From NCBI GenBank assembly GCA_038146925.1, contig JAYQSP010000001.1, positions 124,001-188,000 on the forward strand: 64,000 nt of DNA, given 5' to 3'. Below are positions 27,896-35,712 of this stretch, one piece after another (the first letter of the stretch is position 1; each line of letters begins with the position of its first letter). The notes under the pieces were generated by a model. The model searched no databases. It was not told the origin of the DNA and worked only from the letters and a program-made list of their open reading frames with translations. The translations under genes were made by a program, and so were the position numbers. Source of the DNA: UBA830 sp038146925 (GTDB lineage Bacteria; Pseudomonadota; Alphaproteobacteria; MPNO01; UBA830).

Positions 27896-27967
27896 GTCAC
27901 CGTCGGGCCAGGCCCGAGGGTCCACAACAGAGTCAGACGTGGATCCTCGGCTCAGAGCGGGGATGAC
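27896..27967. repeat. Inverted pair of REP-like elements between secB and dnaQ
   Basis: A 30-nt unit starting GTCACCGTCGGGCC and ending GGGTCCAC (27896-27925) faces a related inverted unit (27939-27967), whose complement reads GTCATCCCCGCTCTG and ends GGATCCAC. The GTCATCCCCG...GGATCCAC type is a familiar alphaproteobacterial intergenic repeat. The pair fills the gap between convergent genes and may act as a bidirectional terminator or mRNA 3'-end stabiliser. Confidence 0.6.
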
Positions 27968-27973
27968 TGCTGC

Positions 27974-28672
27974 TTATCCCTGCGACCAGAGCGGCTCCTT
28001 GAGCGTGGCGACGAACGCATCGTGAGCGGCGATTTCTTCCGCCGTCGGCGCATGAGGCCGGGGAGGACGGAGCTCCGTCCCCGGTTGCAGATCAGCGGGT
28101 TCGGCCTCGTCGTTTGCCGACGATGCACCGGCCTCCGCCGCCGCCAGGCTGAGCCCCGGCTGACGGCCGCCGCGCAGTTCCAGATAGACCTCCGCCAGAA
28201 GTTCGGCATCGAGCAGCGCGCCGTGCTTTGTGCGCGACGAATTGTCGATATCGAACCGGCGGCACAGTGCGTCCAGCGACGCGGGCGCGCCGGGAAACCG
28301 CCGCCGCGCCATCGACACGGTATCCACTGACTGGCTCATCGGCAGCGCGGGGCGTTTCAGCCGCCGCAGTTCGGCGTTGATGAATCCCATGTCGAACTGC
28401 GCGTTATGGATGACCAGCGGATCGTCGCCGATGAAATCGAGAAACGCATCGACGACGTCGGCAAAGACCGGATAGCCGGACAGGAACTCCTCGCTGAGGC
28501 CATGCACCGCGAACGCGCCGGCGGGCATGTCGCGTTCGGGGTTGATGTACTGGTGATACGTCTTGCCGGTGGCGATATGGTTGAATACCTCGACACAGCC
28601 GATTTCCACCAGGCGGTCGCCGTTCAGCGGATCAAGTCCGGTTGTTTCGGTATCGAGAACGAGTTCTCGCAT
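27974..28672 (-). CDS. dnaQ: DNA polymerase III epsilon subunit (3'-5' proofreading exonuclease)
   Basis: 232 residues from ATG 28672, preceded by AGGAG; an in-frame ATG at 28717 lies deeper inside coaE. DnaQ proofreads for the replicative polymerase. Exo I is LVLDTETTGLDP, Exo II is VIHNAQFDMGFINAEL, and Exo III is KHGALLDAELLAEVYLEL, so all DEDDh catalytic residues are present. The C-terminal 60 residues are a Pro/Ala-rich tail thought to contact the alpha subunit. The first 41 bp overlap the end of coaE. Confidence 0.97.
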   Translation of the reverse strand: MRELVLDTETTGLDPLNGDRLVEIGCVEVFNHIATGKTYHQYINPERDMPAGAFAVHGLSEEFLSGYPVFADVVDAFLDFIGDDPLVIHNAQFDMGFINAELRRLKRPALPMSQSVDTVSMARRRFPGAPASLDALCRRFDIDNSSRTKHGALLDAELLAEVYLELRGGRQPGLSLAAAEAGASSANDEAEPADLQPGTELRPPRPHAPTAEEIAAHDAFVATLKEPLWSQG

Positions 28673-29333
28673 GCGTGCTCCTGCGGCCTGTCGTTTTGTG
28701 GGCGGTACGTTCCGCATAGGCGTCGGGCGGCCAGTGGGTCGGCGTCGCCTGTATCATGAGTCTCGCAATTCGCGTCAGATGGCGCAAGGTTTCCGCCTTG
28801 CCGCGGCCGCTGGGGACGATGAAATCCGCGCGGCGGCGCTTCACCGCATCCGGCATCTGGCGCGCCAGAATGCCGTCGAATTTCTCCCGAGTCATGCCGG
28901 GTCGCGCCAGCACCCGGGCCGCCTGGATGAAACCGGGCGCCGAAACCACGATCGCCGCGTCGCAGCGCACGTCCAGTTTCACCTCGAACAGCAGCGGGAT
29001 GTCGAGCACCACGAGCGGCGTGCGCCGGGCGGCGCAGCGTTTGAGAAAATTGTCCTGCACGCGGCGAACCAGCGGATGCACGATGGCTTCCAAAGTTTTC
29101 AGCGCCGTATCGTCCCCGAATACGCGCTTGCCCAGCGCGTCGCGATCGACGGCACCATCGACGACAACGCCGGGAAACGCGGCATCGATGGGTTTCACCG
29201 CCGCGCCGCCCTTGCCGAGAACGATATGGACGGACGCATCGGAATCGTAAACCGGCACGCCCATGCGCCGAAACATCCCCGACGCAGTCGATTTTCCCAT
29301 ACCGATAGACCCGGTCAGGCCGAGAATGATCAC
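28632..29333 (-). CDS. coaE: Dephospho-CoA kinase
   Basis: 233 residues from GTG 29333, which overlaps the aroE stop (GTGA). CoaE phosphorylates dephospho-CoA in the last step of CoA synthesis. The P-loop GLTGSIGMGKST, YDSDASVH and DIPLLFEV are present. The last ~35 residues (HWPPDAYAERTAHKT and an Arg/Thr-rich end) go beyond the usual C-terminus and are read from sequence that also holds the dnaQ start. This tail may be unselected. Confidence 0.94.
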   Translation of the reverse strand: MIILGLTGSIGMGKSTASGMFRRMGVPVYDSDASVHIVLGKGGAAVKPIDAAFPGVVVDGAVDRDALGKRVFGDDTALKTLEAIVHPLVRRVQDNFLKRCAARRTPLVVLDIPLLFEVKLDVRCDAAIVVSAPGFIQAARVLARPGMTREKFDGILARQMPDAVKRRRADFIVPSGRGKAETLRHLTRIARLMIQATPTHWPPDAYAERTAHKTTGRRSTHARTRSRYRNNRT

Positions 29334-30169
29334 AGCGCCTCCAATACGTGATCGCGCAAAACCTGATCGACCTGGGGATCGGAGCCGAACCAGTCGCGGA
29401 ACCCGGGACGCGCCTGATGCAGAAGCATGCCGAGTCCGTCGATCGCCGGGTTGCCGCGGGCGCGGGCAGACGCCAGCAGAGGCGTTTCCAGCGGCACGTA
29501 GACGATGTCATAGACCACTGCATCCGGCGGCAGCGCATCGAGGGCGATGTCCAGCCGCGGCTGTCCCTCCATGCCGAGAGACGTGGTGTTGACCAGCAGC
29601 GCCGCGCCATCCAGCGCGTCGGCGCGGCTATTCCAGTCGACAGCCCGGACCGGATCGCCGAATTCGTCCTGCAGGGCGTCCGCCCGGGACATTGTCCGGT
29701 TGGCGATGCGGATATCGGGGGCGCCTGCATCCTGCAGACCGGCAACGATGGCCCGCGCCGCGCCGCCGGCGCCCAGGACAACGACCGGACCGGCATCGGC
29801 CCGCCATCCGGGGTGCGATTCGCGTAAGGATTCCAGAAAACCGTAGGCGTCCGTATTTGCGCCGTAGAGTGCGCCGTCCCGGACGACAATAGTGTTCACG
29901 GCTTTCAGCCGCTGCGCCCACCGATCGACCTCATCCATTGCCTTGAAAGCGGTTTCCTTGTGCGGCACGGTGACGTTCATCCCGGAGATACCGAGCGATG
30001 GAATAGCCCGAAAGGCATCATGCGCGCCGTCGGGGTCGATGGCGAACGGCACGTAGACGCCGTCGATCTCGTATTTGCGCAGCCAGTAATTATGGATGCG
30101 CGGCGAGCGCGAATGTTTGATTGGCCAGCCGGCCACGCCGGCGACGATAGCCGCACCCGAGAAAGTCAT
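29330..30169 (-). CDS. aroE: Shikimate dehydrogenase
   Basis: 279 residues. AroE reduces 3-dehydroshikimate with NADPH in the aromatic amino-acid pathway. The substrate-binding start GVAGWPIKHSRSPRIHNYWL, the catalytic Lys/Asp region MNVTVPHKETAF and NTDAYGF, the dinucleotide motif VLGAGGAARAIV, and the C-terminal GLGMLLHQARPGF are all typical. ATG at 30169 overlaps the maf stop by 4 bp, and its own stop overlaps the coaE start, so ppsR-maf-aroE-coaE-dnaQ read as one tightly coupled unit. Confidence 0.96.
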   Translation of the reverse strand: MTFSGAAIVAGVAGWPIKHSRSPRIHNYWLRKYEIDGVYVPFAIDPDGAHDAFRAIPSLGISGMNVTVPHKETAFKAMDEVDRWAQRLKAVNTIVVRDGALYGANTDAYGFLESLRESHPGWRADAGPVVVLGAGGAARAIVAGLQDAGAPDIRIANRTMSRADALQDEFGDPVRAVDWNSRADALDGAALLVNTTSLGMEGQPRLDIALDALPPDAVVYDIVYVPLETPLLASARARGNPAIDGLGMLLHQARPGFRDWFGSDPQVDQVLRDHVLEAL

Positions 30170-30807
30170 GTCTCCAGAATCCCATTCGCCCGCAGATAGT
30201 CAAGCAGCGCCAGAAGCGGCAATCCGAGGATCGTATAATGCGCGCCGTCGATGGCGGAAAACAGTTGAACGCCGAGAGATTCGACCCGGTATCCGCCCGG
30301 TCCGTTGAACGCGTCGTCGCCGGCAGCATCGAGATAAGCGTCGAAAAATGCATCGCTGGCATCGGCGCGGACCACCAGCTTCGCCCGATCGACCGCCTGC
30401 CAGATACGCTGCCCGCCGCGCACGATGACGGCGTAGGAGATCAGTTCATGTTTATGTCCCCGAAGACGTTGCAGCTGGGACAGGGCATCTTCCCGGTCGA
30501 CCGGTTTGTCGAAAGTGTCTTCTCCCAGCGCCAGAATCTGGTCGGCGCCCAGTACCATCGCGTCCGGATGCTTGCGCGACACATACATCGCCTTTGCCTC
30601 CGACAGAACCTCGGCCATTTCGACCGGGGAAACGCCCTCCGCCCGAAGACCGGTTTTCAGCTCTTCTTCATCGACGCGGGAAGGCTCCACAATATGCGGA
30701 ACCCCGGCACCCTCGAGCAAGGATCGCCGCGTCCGACTTGCGGAGGCAAGAACAATTCGAGACGCCGGGTTGCCGATCACGCGAAACGGTCCATCGGTAT
30801 CGGTCAT
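30166..30807 (-). CDS. maf: Maf-like nucleotide pyrophosphatase
   Basis: 213 residues. Maf proteins hydrolyse non-canonical or modified nucleoside triphosphates. The signature IVLASASRTRRSLLEGAGV, VLGADQIL and the FDKPVDREDALSQLQRLRGHKHEL segment are present, and SAIDGAHYTILGLPLLALLDYLR closes the fold. Which Maf subtype (YhdE- or YceF-like) cannot be told from motifs alone. Start overlaps the ppsR stop by 4 bp. Confidence 0.9.
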   Translation of the reverse strand: MTDTDGPFRVIGNPASRIVLASASRTRRSLLEGAGVPHIVEPSRVDEEELKTGLRAEGVSPVEMAEVLSEAKAMYVSRKHPDAMVLGADQILALGEDTFDKPVDREDALSQLQRLRGHKHELISYAVIVRGGQRIWQAVDRAKLVVRADASDAFFDAYLDAAGDDAFNGPGGYRVESLGVQLFSAIDGAHYTILGLPLLALLDYLRANGILET

Positions 30808-31640
30808 TCGTCGTCCGGGTCCCGTTCTTCATGAAACCGGGTATAGAGCTGATAAATCGCAGCCGCCGTTTCCTCGATCGACCGGCGGGTGACGTCGATC
30901 ACCGGCCAGGAATGTTTGGAAAACAGTTTCCGCGCTTCGGCAATTTCCGCCTTCACTGTCTCGATATCGACGTAGTCGGTTTCCGGTTCCTGGTTGAGCA
31001 TCAACAACCGGTTTCGGCGAATCTGGACAAGCCTGTCGGCCGATGCCGTCAAACCGACAGTAAAGATGCCGGTCTGGCCGAAGATGGTATCGGGTAGAGG
31101 GATTCCCGGGACGAAAGGAACGTTCGCCGTCTTCAAACCATAGTGGTTTGCGAGATATACCGACGTCGGCGTCTTCGACGTCCGCGACACGCCAAGAAGG
31201 ATGATATCTGCTTCGGATATCTGCTGCGTCGCCTGGCCGTCATCATGGGCCATGACATAGTTCAGCGCTTCGATCCGGTCGAAATATTCGGCGTTGAGAG
31301 TGTGCTGACCTCCCGGCCGGTTGACGGTTTTCCGGTTAAGGTAATTACCGAGGGATTCGATTACCGGGTCGAGCACCGAGACGCAGGGAATGTTCAGACG
31401 GGCACATTCCTCGACCAGCGGCTGACGCGTCCGCGAACTGACCAGCGTGAAGATGACTGGACCCGGATGTTCGCGAATACCGCCGATGACCTGCTCCATC
31501 TGGGCGGACGAACGCACCATGGGCCAGATATGTTCCTGCGCTTCGACGCCCTCGAACTGGGCGATGCAGGCCTTCAGAACGCCGAGCGTGGTTTCGCCGG
31601 TAGAGTCGGAAACAAGGTGGATATGAAACTGTTCGCTCAA
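30804..31640 (-). CDS. ppsR: Pyruvate,phosphate dikinase / PEP synthase regulatory protein
   Basis: 278 residues. This DUF299 family both phosphorylates (using ADP) and dephosphorylates a threonine of PPDK or PEP synthase, switching gluconeogenic flux. The P-loop GVSRTSKTPTSVYLAN and the N-terminal HLVSDSTGETTLGVLKA are diagnostic. In Rickettsia and Caulobacter the orthologue (RP001-type gene) forms one wall of the replication origin with hemE as the other; the arrangement here is identical. First gene of the minus-strand unit running away from the origin. Confidence 0.93.
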   Translation of the reverse strand: MSEQFHIHLVSDSTGETTLGVLKACIAQFEGVEAQEHIWPMVRSSAQMEQVIGGIREHPGPVIFTLVSSRTRQPLVEECARLNIPCVSVLDPVIESLGNYLNRKTVNRPGGQHTLNAEYFDRIEALNYVMAHDDGQATQQISEADIILLGVSRTSKTPTSVYLANHYGLKTANVPFVPGIPLPDTIFGQTGIFTVGLTASADRLVQIRRNRLLMLNQEPETDYVDIETVKAEIAEARKLFSKHSWPVIDVTRRSIEETAAAIYQLYTRFHEERDPDDE

Positions 31641-32048
31641 TTTTCTTGCCTAACCGATTCGTTCACACCGCCGCCGATTCGTTCCTTTATCTGGGGATAA
31701 CAGGGCATCTGAACAACGTGCCGAAAAACTATACCCGGGGTTCGGGATTTTGTCAGTCGGGTTACCAAGCGCCGATGCGATACGTCGCACGTTTGTATGA
31801 ATTCGGTTATGCACCTAATTCATACTTTGCGAAAACGGAGCCGAATGGCGGAATCCGCAGACCCGGAGAGATCTGTACAGGGTTACCCCGGAAAAATGCA
31901 CAGCCTGATCCGAGTGTTCACAAATTTGGGGATGAAAACTCATCCCCGGAATTCACAGGCCCTACTACTTACTACTACCTAATTGTTATTAGAAAATAAT
32001 TGATTGGGACTTCGTGTATGACGCACTTCGTGACATATTCCCGACATC
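31641..32048. other. Predicted chromosomal replication origin (oriC)
   Basis: This 408-bp gap between ppsR and hemE has no gene. It is AT-richer than its surroundings, and genes on both sides run outward. DnaA-box-like sites: 31692-31700 (complement TTATCCCCA, 8/9 to TTATCCACA), 31807-31815 (TTATGCACC, 7/9) and 31927-31935 (complement TCATCCCCA, 7/9). Weaker 6/9 sites are at 31914-31922 and 31949-31957. Other structure: direct repeats of CCGATTCGTTC at 31654 and 31674, a hairpin at 31928-31947, and a CTACTACTT-ACTACTAC tract followed by an AT-rich stretch at 31979-32004. The ppsR-hemE gap is the mapped origin in Caulobacter. No full CtrA site was found inside it. Confidence 0.75.
31962..32004. 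other. DnaA-trio-like tract and AT-rich unwinding element
   Basis: On the minus strand 31962-31978 reads GTAGTAGTAAGTAGTAG, a run of TAG/TAA trinucleotides. To its left lie DnaA-box-like sites and a short GC-rich segment, and to its right an AT-rich stretch. This order matches the bacterial origin unwinding element (DnaA box, GC-rich link, DnaA trios, AT-rich DNA). Assignment rests on pattern only. Confidence 0.5.
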
Positions 32049-33080
32049 GTGACTGACAGTTCCAAACCGATAATCGCGGCGCTCAAGGGCGAACGTGTCG
32101 ACCCGCCGCCGATCTGGCTGATGCGGCAGGCGGGCAGATATCTGCCTGAATACCGCGCCGTGCGCGAAGAAGCAGGCGGGTTTCTGAATTTGTGTTACGA
32201 CCCTGAAAAAGCGGCGGAGGTGACACTGCAGCCACTCCGCCGGTTCGGGTTCGACGCGGCAATCCTGTTTTCGGATATCCTGGTCATCCCACATGCGCTG
32301 GGTCAGGACGTGACGTTCGAAGCGGGCGAAGGTCCGCGGCTGGATCCCATTCGGGATGCAGCGGCGCTGGACCGGCTTTCCATGGACGAGCTACATGAAA
32401 GTCTTGGTCCGATTTACGAAACCGTGCGACAGGTGTCGCAGGGACTGCCCGAAGGTGCGGCCCTGATCGGCTTTGCCGGTGCGCCGTGGACGGTCGCGAC
32501 CTACATGGTAGAGGGCAGTGGCAGCCGGGATTATCCAAATGCCAAGGGCTGGGCGCTGGGCGATCCAGACGGTTTTCAGGTTCTGATCGATCTGCTGGTC
32601 GAAGCGACGACCGCCTACCTGCTGCGGCAGGTGGAGGCAGGCGCAGAAGCGTTGCAGTTGTTCGATACCTGGGCCGGCGTATTGCCGAAACACGCGTTCG
32701 ACCGCTTCAGCGCGGGGCCGATCTGCGAAATAGCCCGCCGGGTAAAGGACGTTTATCCCGATATTCCCGTCATCGCGTTTCCGCGCGGCGCGGCGCTTTA
32801 TTTGCCCGAGCTTGCCCGTATGCCGGAAATCGACGGTGTCGGCATCGACTATGCGACCGATCCGGCATGGGCGGCCAGGGAACTGCAGCCCCATGCGACG
32901 GTTCAGGGAAATTTCGATCCCATCTTGTTGCTGGCCGGCGGAAACGAGCTTGAACGCCGTGCCCGCGAAATCGTCGAAGCTCTGTCCGGCGGGCCGCATA
33001 TCTTCAACCTGGGACACGGGATCCTGCCGCCGACGCCGACAGAGCATGTCGAGCGCCTGATAAAGGCGGTTCGTGGATGA
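32049..33080 (+). CDS. hemE: Uroporphyrinogen decarboxylase
   Basis: 343 residues from GTG 32049. HemE removes four carboxyl groups from uroporphyrinogen III to give coproporphyrinogen III. Both signatures are present: PPIWLMRQAGRYLPEYR near the N-terminus and GFAGAPWTVATYM near residue 140. AILFSDILVIPHALG and FNLGHGILPPTPTEHV are also typical. Its stop overlaps the hemH start by 4 bp (ATGA). First gene on the plus-strand side of the predicted origin. Confidence 0.97.
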   Translation: MTDSSKPIIAALKGERVDPPPIWLMRQAGRYLPEYRAVREEAGGFLNLCYDPEKAAEVTLQPLRRFGFDAAILFSDILVIPHALGQDVTFEAGEGPRLDPIRDAAALDRLSMDELHESLGPIYETVRQVSQGLPEGAALIGFAGAPWTVATYMVEGSGSRDYPNAKGWALGDPDGFQVLIDLLVEATTAYLLRQVEAGAEALQLFDTWAGVLPKHAFDRFSAGPICEIARRVKDVYPDIPVIAFPRGAALYLPELARMPEIDGVGIDYATDPAWAARELQPHATVQGNFDPILLLAGGNELERRAREIVEALSGGPHIFNLGHGILPPTPTEHVERLIKAVRG

Positions 33081-34099
33081 GCCGGACCGCCGTCGTTATC
33101 TACAATCTCGGCGGACCGGATAGCCCCGAGGCCGTTCGCCCGTTTCTGAAGAACCTGTTTTCGGATCCCATGATCCTGCGTGTGCCGGCGCCGGTCAGAT
33201 GGTTTCTGTCTTGGCTGATATCCTGGCGGCGTGCGCCCGTGGCAAAGGAAATTTACGCGGAAATTGGCGGCCGGTCGCCGATCCTGCCGGAAACCGAAAA
33301 GCAGGCGGTTGCGCTTCAGGCTGCGCTCGGCGACGAATATCGCGTCTTCGTCGCGATGCGGTACTGGCATCCGTTCGCCGATGCCGTGGCCCGAGACGTC
33401 GCGGAATGGAACCCGGATCGCGTCGTTCTGCTGCCGCTTTATCCGCAGTATTCCACCACGACCACCGAGAGTTTTACCCGTATCTGGTATCCAGCTGCCC
33501 GGGCGGCCGGGCTGTCGGCGCCGACTTCGGAGATCTGTTGCTGGCCGGAAGCGGACGGCTTCGTCAGCGCCGTCGCCGATGCGACGGATGCGGCGATTGC
33601 GAAGCTTTCCCGAGATATCCCGTTTCGCGTTCTTTTTTCGGCCCACGGCCTGCCGAAAAAAATCGTCGAGGGGGGCGATCCCTATGCGCATCAGGTCGTC
33701 CGTACGTCCGCTGCCGTGCTTGCCCGGATAACGACCAGGGATGTCGATCACGTCGTCTGCTATCAGAGCCGCGTCGGACCGCTGGAATGGCTTCAGCCCT
33801 ATACCGAGGACGAGATCAAGCGGGCCGGCGGCGAAAAACGGGCGTTGGTGGTTGTGCCGGTGGCATTTGTCAGCGAACATTCCGAAACGCTGGTCGAACT
33901 CGATATCGAATATGCCGGGCTGGCGCGGGAGGCCGGGGTACCGGAATATGTCCGCGCGCCGACGGTCAACGCCGCAAAATCGTTTATCGGCGCATTGGCC
34001 GAACTGGTGAAATCCACGCCGGAAACAGGTACGGTCGCCGGCGGCAATATATGCGATGCCGGATATCGTGACTGTCCATGCCGGCGGGAAGCCGACTGA
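33077..34099 (+). CDS. hemH: Ferrochelatase, probably with a [2Fe-2S] cluster
   Basis: 340 residues. HemH inserts ferrous iron into protoporphyrin IX. Signature segments are VVIYNLGGPDSPEAVRPFLKNLF, LPLYPQYSTTTTES, the catalytic histidine in FSAHGLPKK (H190), YQSRVGPLEWLQP and the acidic VSEHSETLVELD. C154/C155 in mid-protein plus C326, C333 and C335 near the C-terminus follow the one-internal, three-terminal pattern of [2Fe-2S] ferrochelatases described in Caulobacter. Cluster presence is inferred. Second of hemE-hemH-hemJ. Confidence 0.95.
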   Translation: MSRTAVVIYNLGGPDSPEAVRPFLKNLFSDPMILRVPAPVRWFLSWLISWRRAPVAKEIYAEIGGRSPILPETEKQAVALQAALGDEYRVFVAMRYWHPFADAVARDVAEWNPDRVVLLPLYPQYSTTTTESFTRIWYPAARAAGLSAPTSEICCWPEADGFVSAVADATDAAIAKLSRDIPFRVLFSAHGLPKKIVEGGDPYAHQVVRTSAAVLARITTRDVDHVVCYQSRVGPLEWLQPYTEDEIKRAGGEKRALVVVPVAFVSEHSETLVELDIEYAGLAREAGVPEYVRAPTVNAAKSFIGALAELVKSTPETGTVAGGNICDAGYRDCPCRREAD

Positions 34100-34100
34100 C

Positions 34101-34538
34101 ATGGCCGAGTATTATCTCTGGTTCAAGGCGCTTCACATCATCAGCGTGATCGCCTGGATGGCCGGGATGCTGTATCTGCCGCGCCTTTACGTCTACCACG
34201 CGGACGCCGAGACCGGATCTGTCCAGTCGGAAACGTTCAAGATCATGGAACGCCGCCTGCTCCGTGCGATCGTCAATCCGTCGATGATTTCCGCGTTTAT
34301 TTTCGGCGGGTTGATGCTGGCGACGCCCGGCATGATCGACTGGTCGATGGGCTGGATCTGGGTGAAGCTCGCCATGATCGTCGCGATGGTGACCATCCAC
34401 GGCCTGTTTGCCCGCTGGCGCCGGGATTTCGAGGCCGACCGGAACGTACGCCCGGCGAAATTCTACCGCATGTGGAACGAAGCGCCGACGATCCCGTTGA
34501 TCGTGATCGTCATCATGGCGGTGGTGAAGCCGTTTTAG
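34101..34538 (+). CDS. hemJ: Protoporphyrinogen oxidase HemJ
   Basis: 145 residues from ATG 34101, 1 bp after the hemH stop; an in-frame ATG at 34056 lies inside hemH. HemJ is the membrane protoporphyrinogen oxidase of many proteobacteria. Four helices are visible, with conserved YLWFKALHIISVIAWMAGMLYLPRLYVYH (histidine and arginine), RRLLRAIVNPSM, WIWVKLAMIVAMVTIHG and the C-terminal FYRMWNEAPTIPLIVIVIMAVVKPF. The stop codon overlaps the fghA stop on the other strand. Confidence 0.94.
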   Translation: MAEYYLWFKALHIISVIAWMAGMLYLPRLYVYHADAETGSVQSETFKIMERRLLRAIVNPSMISAFIFGGLMLATPGMIDWSMGWIWVKLAMIVAMVTIHGLFARWRRDFEADRNVRPAKFYRMWNEAPTIPLIVIVIMAVVKPF

Positions 34539-35386
34539 CGCGAAGACAGAATTTCCGCATGGTGCCGCAGGTGATCGCCGATCACTGTGGCGATGAAGAA
34601 ATAGCTGTGGTCGTATCCGTCATGGTGGCGGATTGTGACTTTCTGACCGACATCGGCACAGGCTTCTTCCAGAAGATGCGGATGAAGCTGGTCTTCCAGG
34701 AACGGATCGGCGAGGCCCTGGTCGACGAGTATCGCCGCGCGGGCGCTGCCGTCGCCGCGTGACCTCATCAGACCGGTGGCGTCGTAATCCGCCCAGGCCG
34801 ACCGGTCGTCGCCGAGATAGGCGGTAAAAGCTTTCTCGCCCCAGGGACACTGCATCGGCGAGCAGATCGGCGCCACGGCCGAGGCGGAAACGAACAGTTC
34901 CGGATTCTTCAGCCAGATCGTCAGCGCCCCGTGCCCGCCCATGGAATGACCCATGATCGACCGCTTGTCCGGATCGGCCCGGAAATTTGCGTCGATCGCC
35001 CGCACCAGTTCTGTGGTGACATAGTCGTACATATGGAAATGCGTGTCCCAGGGCGCGTTCGTCGCGTTGAGATAGAAACCGGCCCCCTTGCCGAGATCGT
35101 AGGCGTCATCATCCGGCACGTCGTCGCCGCGCGGGCTGGTATCCGGCGCGACGACCATGAGACCGAGTTCCGCCGCGACGCCGTAGGCGCCCGCCTTGGT
35201 GGTGAAATTGTCTTCCGTGCAGGTGAGGCCCGACAGCCAGTACACAGCCGGCACCGGCCCGTCGGCGGCCTGTGGCGGCACGAAGACCGAGAAATTCATA
35301 TCGCAGCCGCAGGCGGCCGATCGATGGCGGTAATAGCCCAGCGTACCGCCGTGATGACGGTGTTCGGCGGTGGTTTGAAGGGTCAT
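34535..35386 (-). CDS. fghA: S-formylglutathione hydrolase
   Basis: 283 residues. FghA hydrolyses S-formylglutathione to formate and glutathione, the second step of glutathione-dependent formaldehyde detoxification. The esterase-D fold is clear: FSVFVPPQAADGPVPAVYWLSGLTCTEDNFTTKAG, the nucleophile elbow GHSMGGHGAL, and the late acid/histidine pair LVDQGLADPFL and HDGYDHSYFFI. The partner alcohol dehydrogenase (adhC) is not in the window. Convergent with hemJ: the two stop codons share bases 34535-34538. Confidence 0.95.
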   Translation of the reverse strand: MTLQTTAEHRHHGGTLGYYRHRSAACGCDMNFSVFVPPQAADGPVPAVYWLSGLTCTEDNFTTKAGAYGVAAELGLMVVAPDTSPRGDDVPDDDAYDLGKGAGFYLNATNAPWDTHFHMYDYVTTELVRAIDANFRADPDKRSIMGHSMGGHGALTIWLKNPELFVSASAVAPICSPMQCPWGEKAFTAYLGDDRSAWADYDATGLMRSRGDGSARAAILVDQGLADPFLEDQLHPHLLEEACADVGQKVTIRHHDGYDHSYFFIATVIGDHLRHHAEILSSR

Positions 35387-35712
35387 GTACGTGAAGCCTT
35401 TCGGGGTTGGGTCGGTATCCTGAACCGGGGAGTATAGAAGCCGGGCATCTTCGGCTCACGGTAATTTCGAAACCGCCGTCGCCCGGTCCGCTGTCATCGA
35501 ATCATAATTTGACTTGATGTTTGCTATTTATTAACTATCTAAGCGTTATTCGGGACGGCGGTCTGCCGGTTACCCACGGTAAAATCCAGAAAACACAAAA
35601 CAAAAAACGTTCTACCCGTGTTTGAGGCATCCGTCATTCGGCTGTCTTGCCGCTTCCGAAAATTCCTTCCCGGCACTCAGTGCCTCCATTCTCATATCCT
35701 TGGTCCGAAAGC
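35387..35712 (+). promoter_or_regulatory. rho leader region with possible promoter and C-rich untranslated segment
   Basis: This 326-bp gap separates fghA and rho and has no convincing gene. TTGACT at 35509-35514 is a good -35 element, but the -10 (around 35530-35542) is ambiguous. From about 35610 to 35705 the transcript would be pyrimidine-rich and G-poor (for example TTCCTTCCCGGCACTCAG), like Rho utilisation (rut) sites. Autogenous attenuation of rho by Rho is known in Escherichia coli and is a reasonable inference here. Confidence 0.4.
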
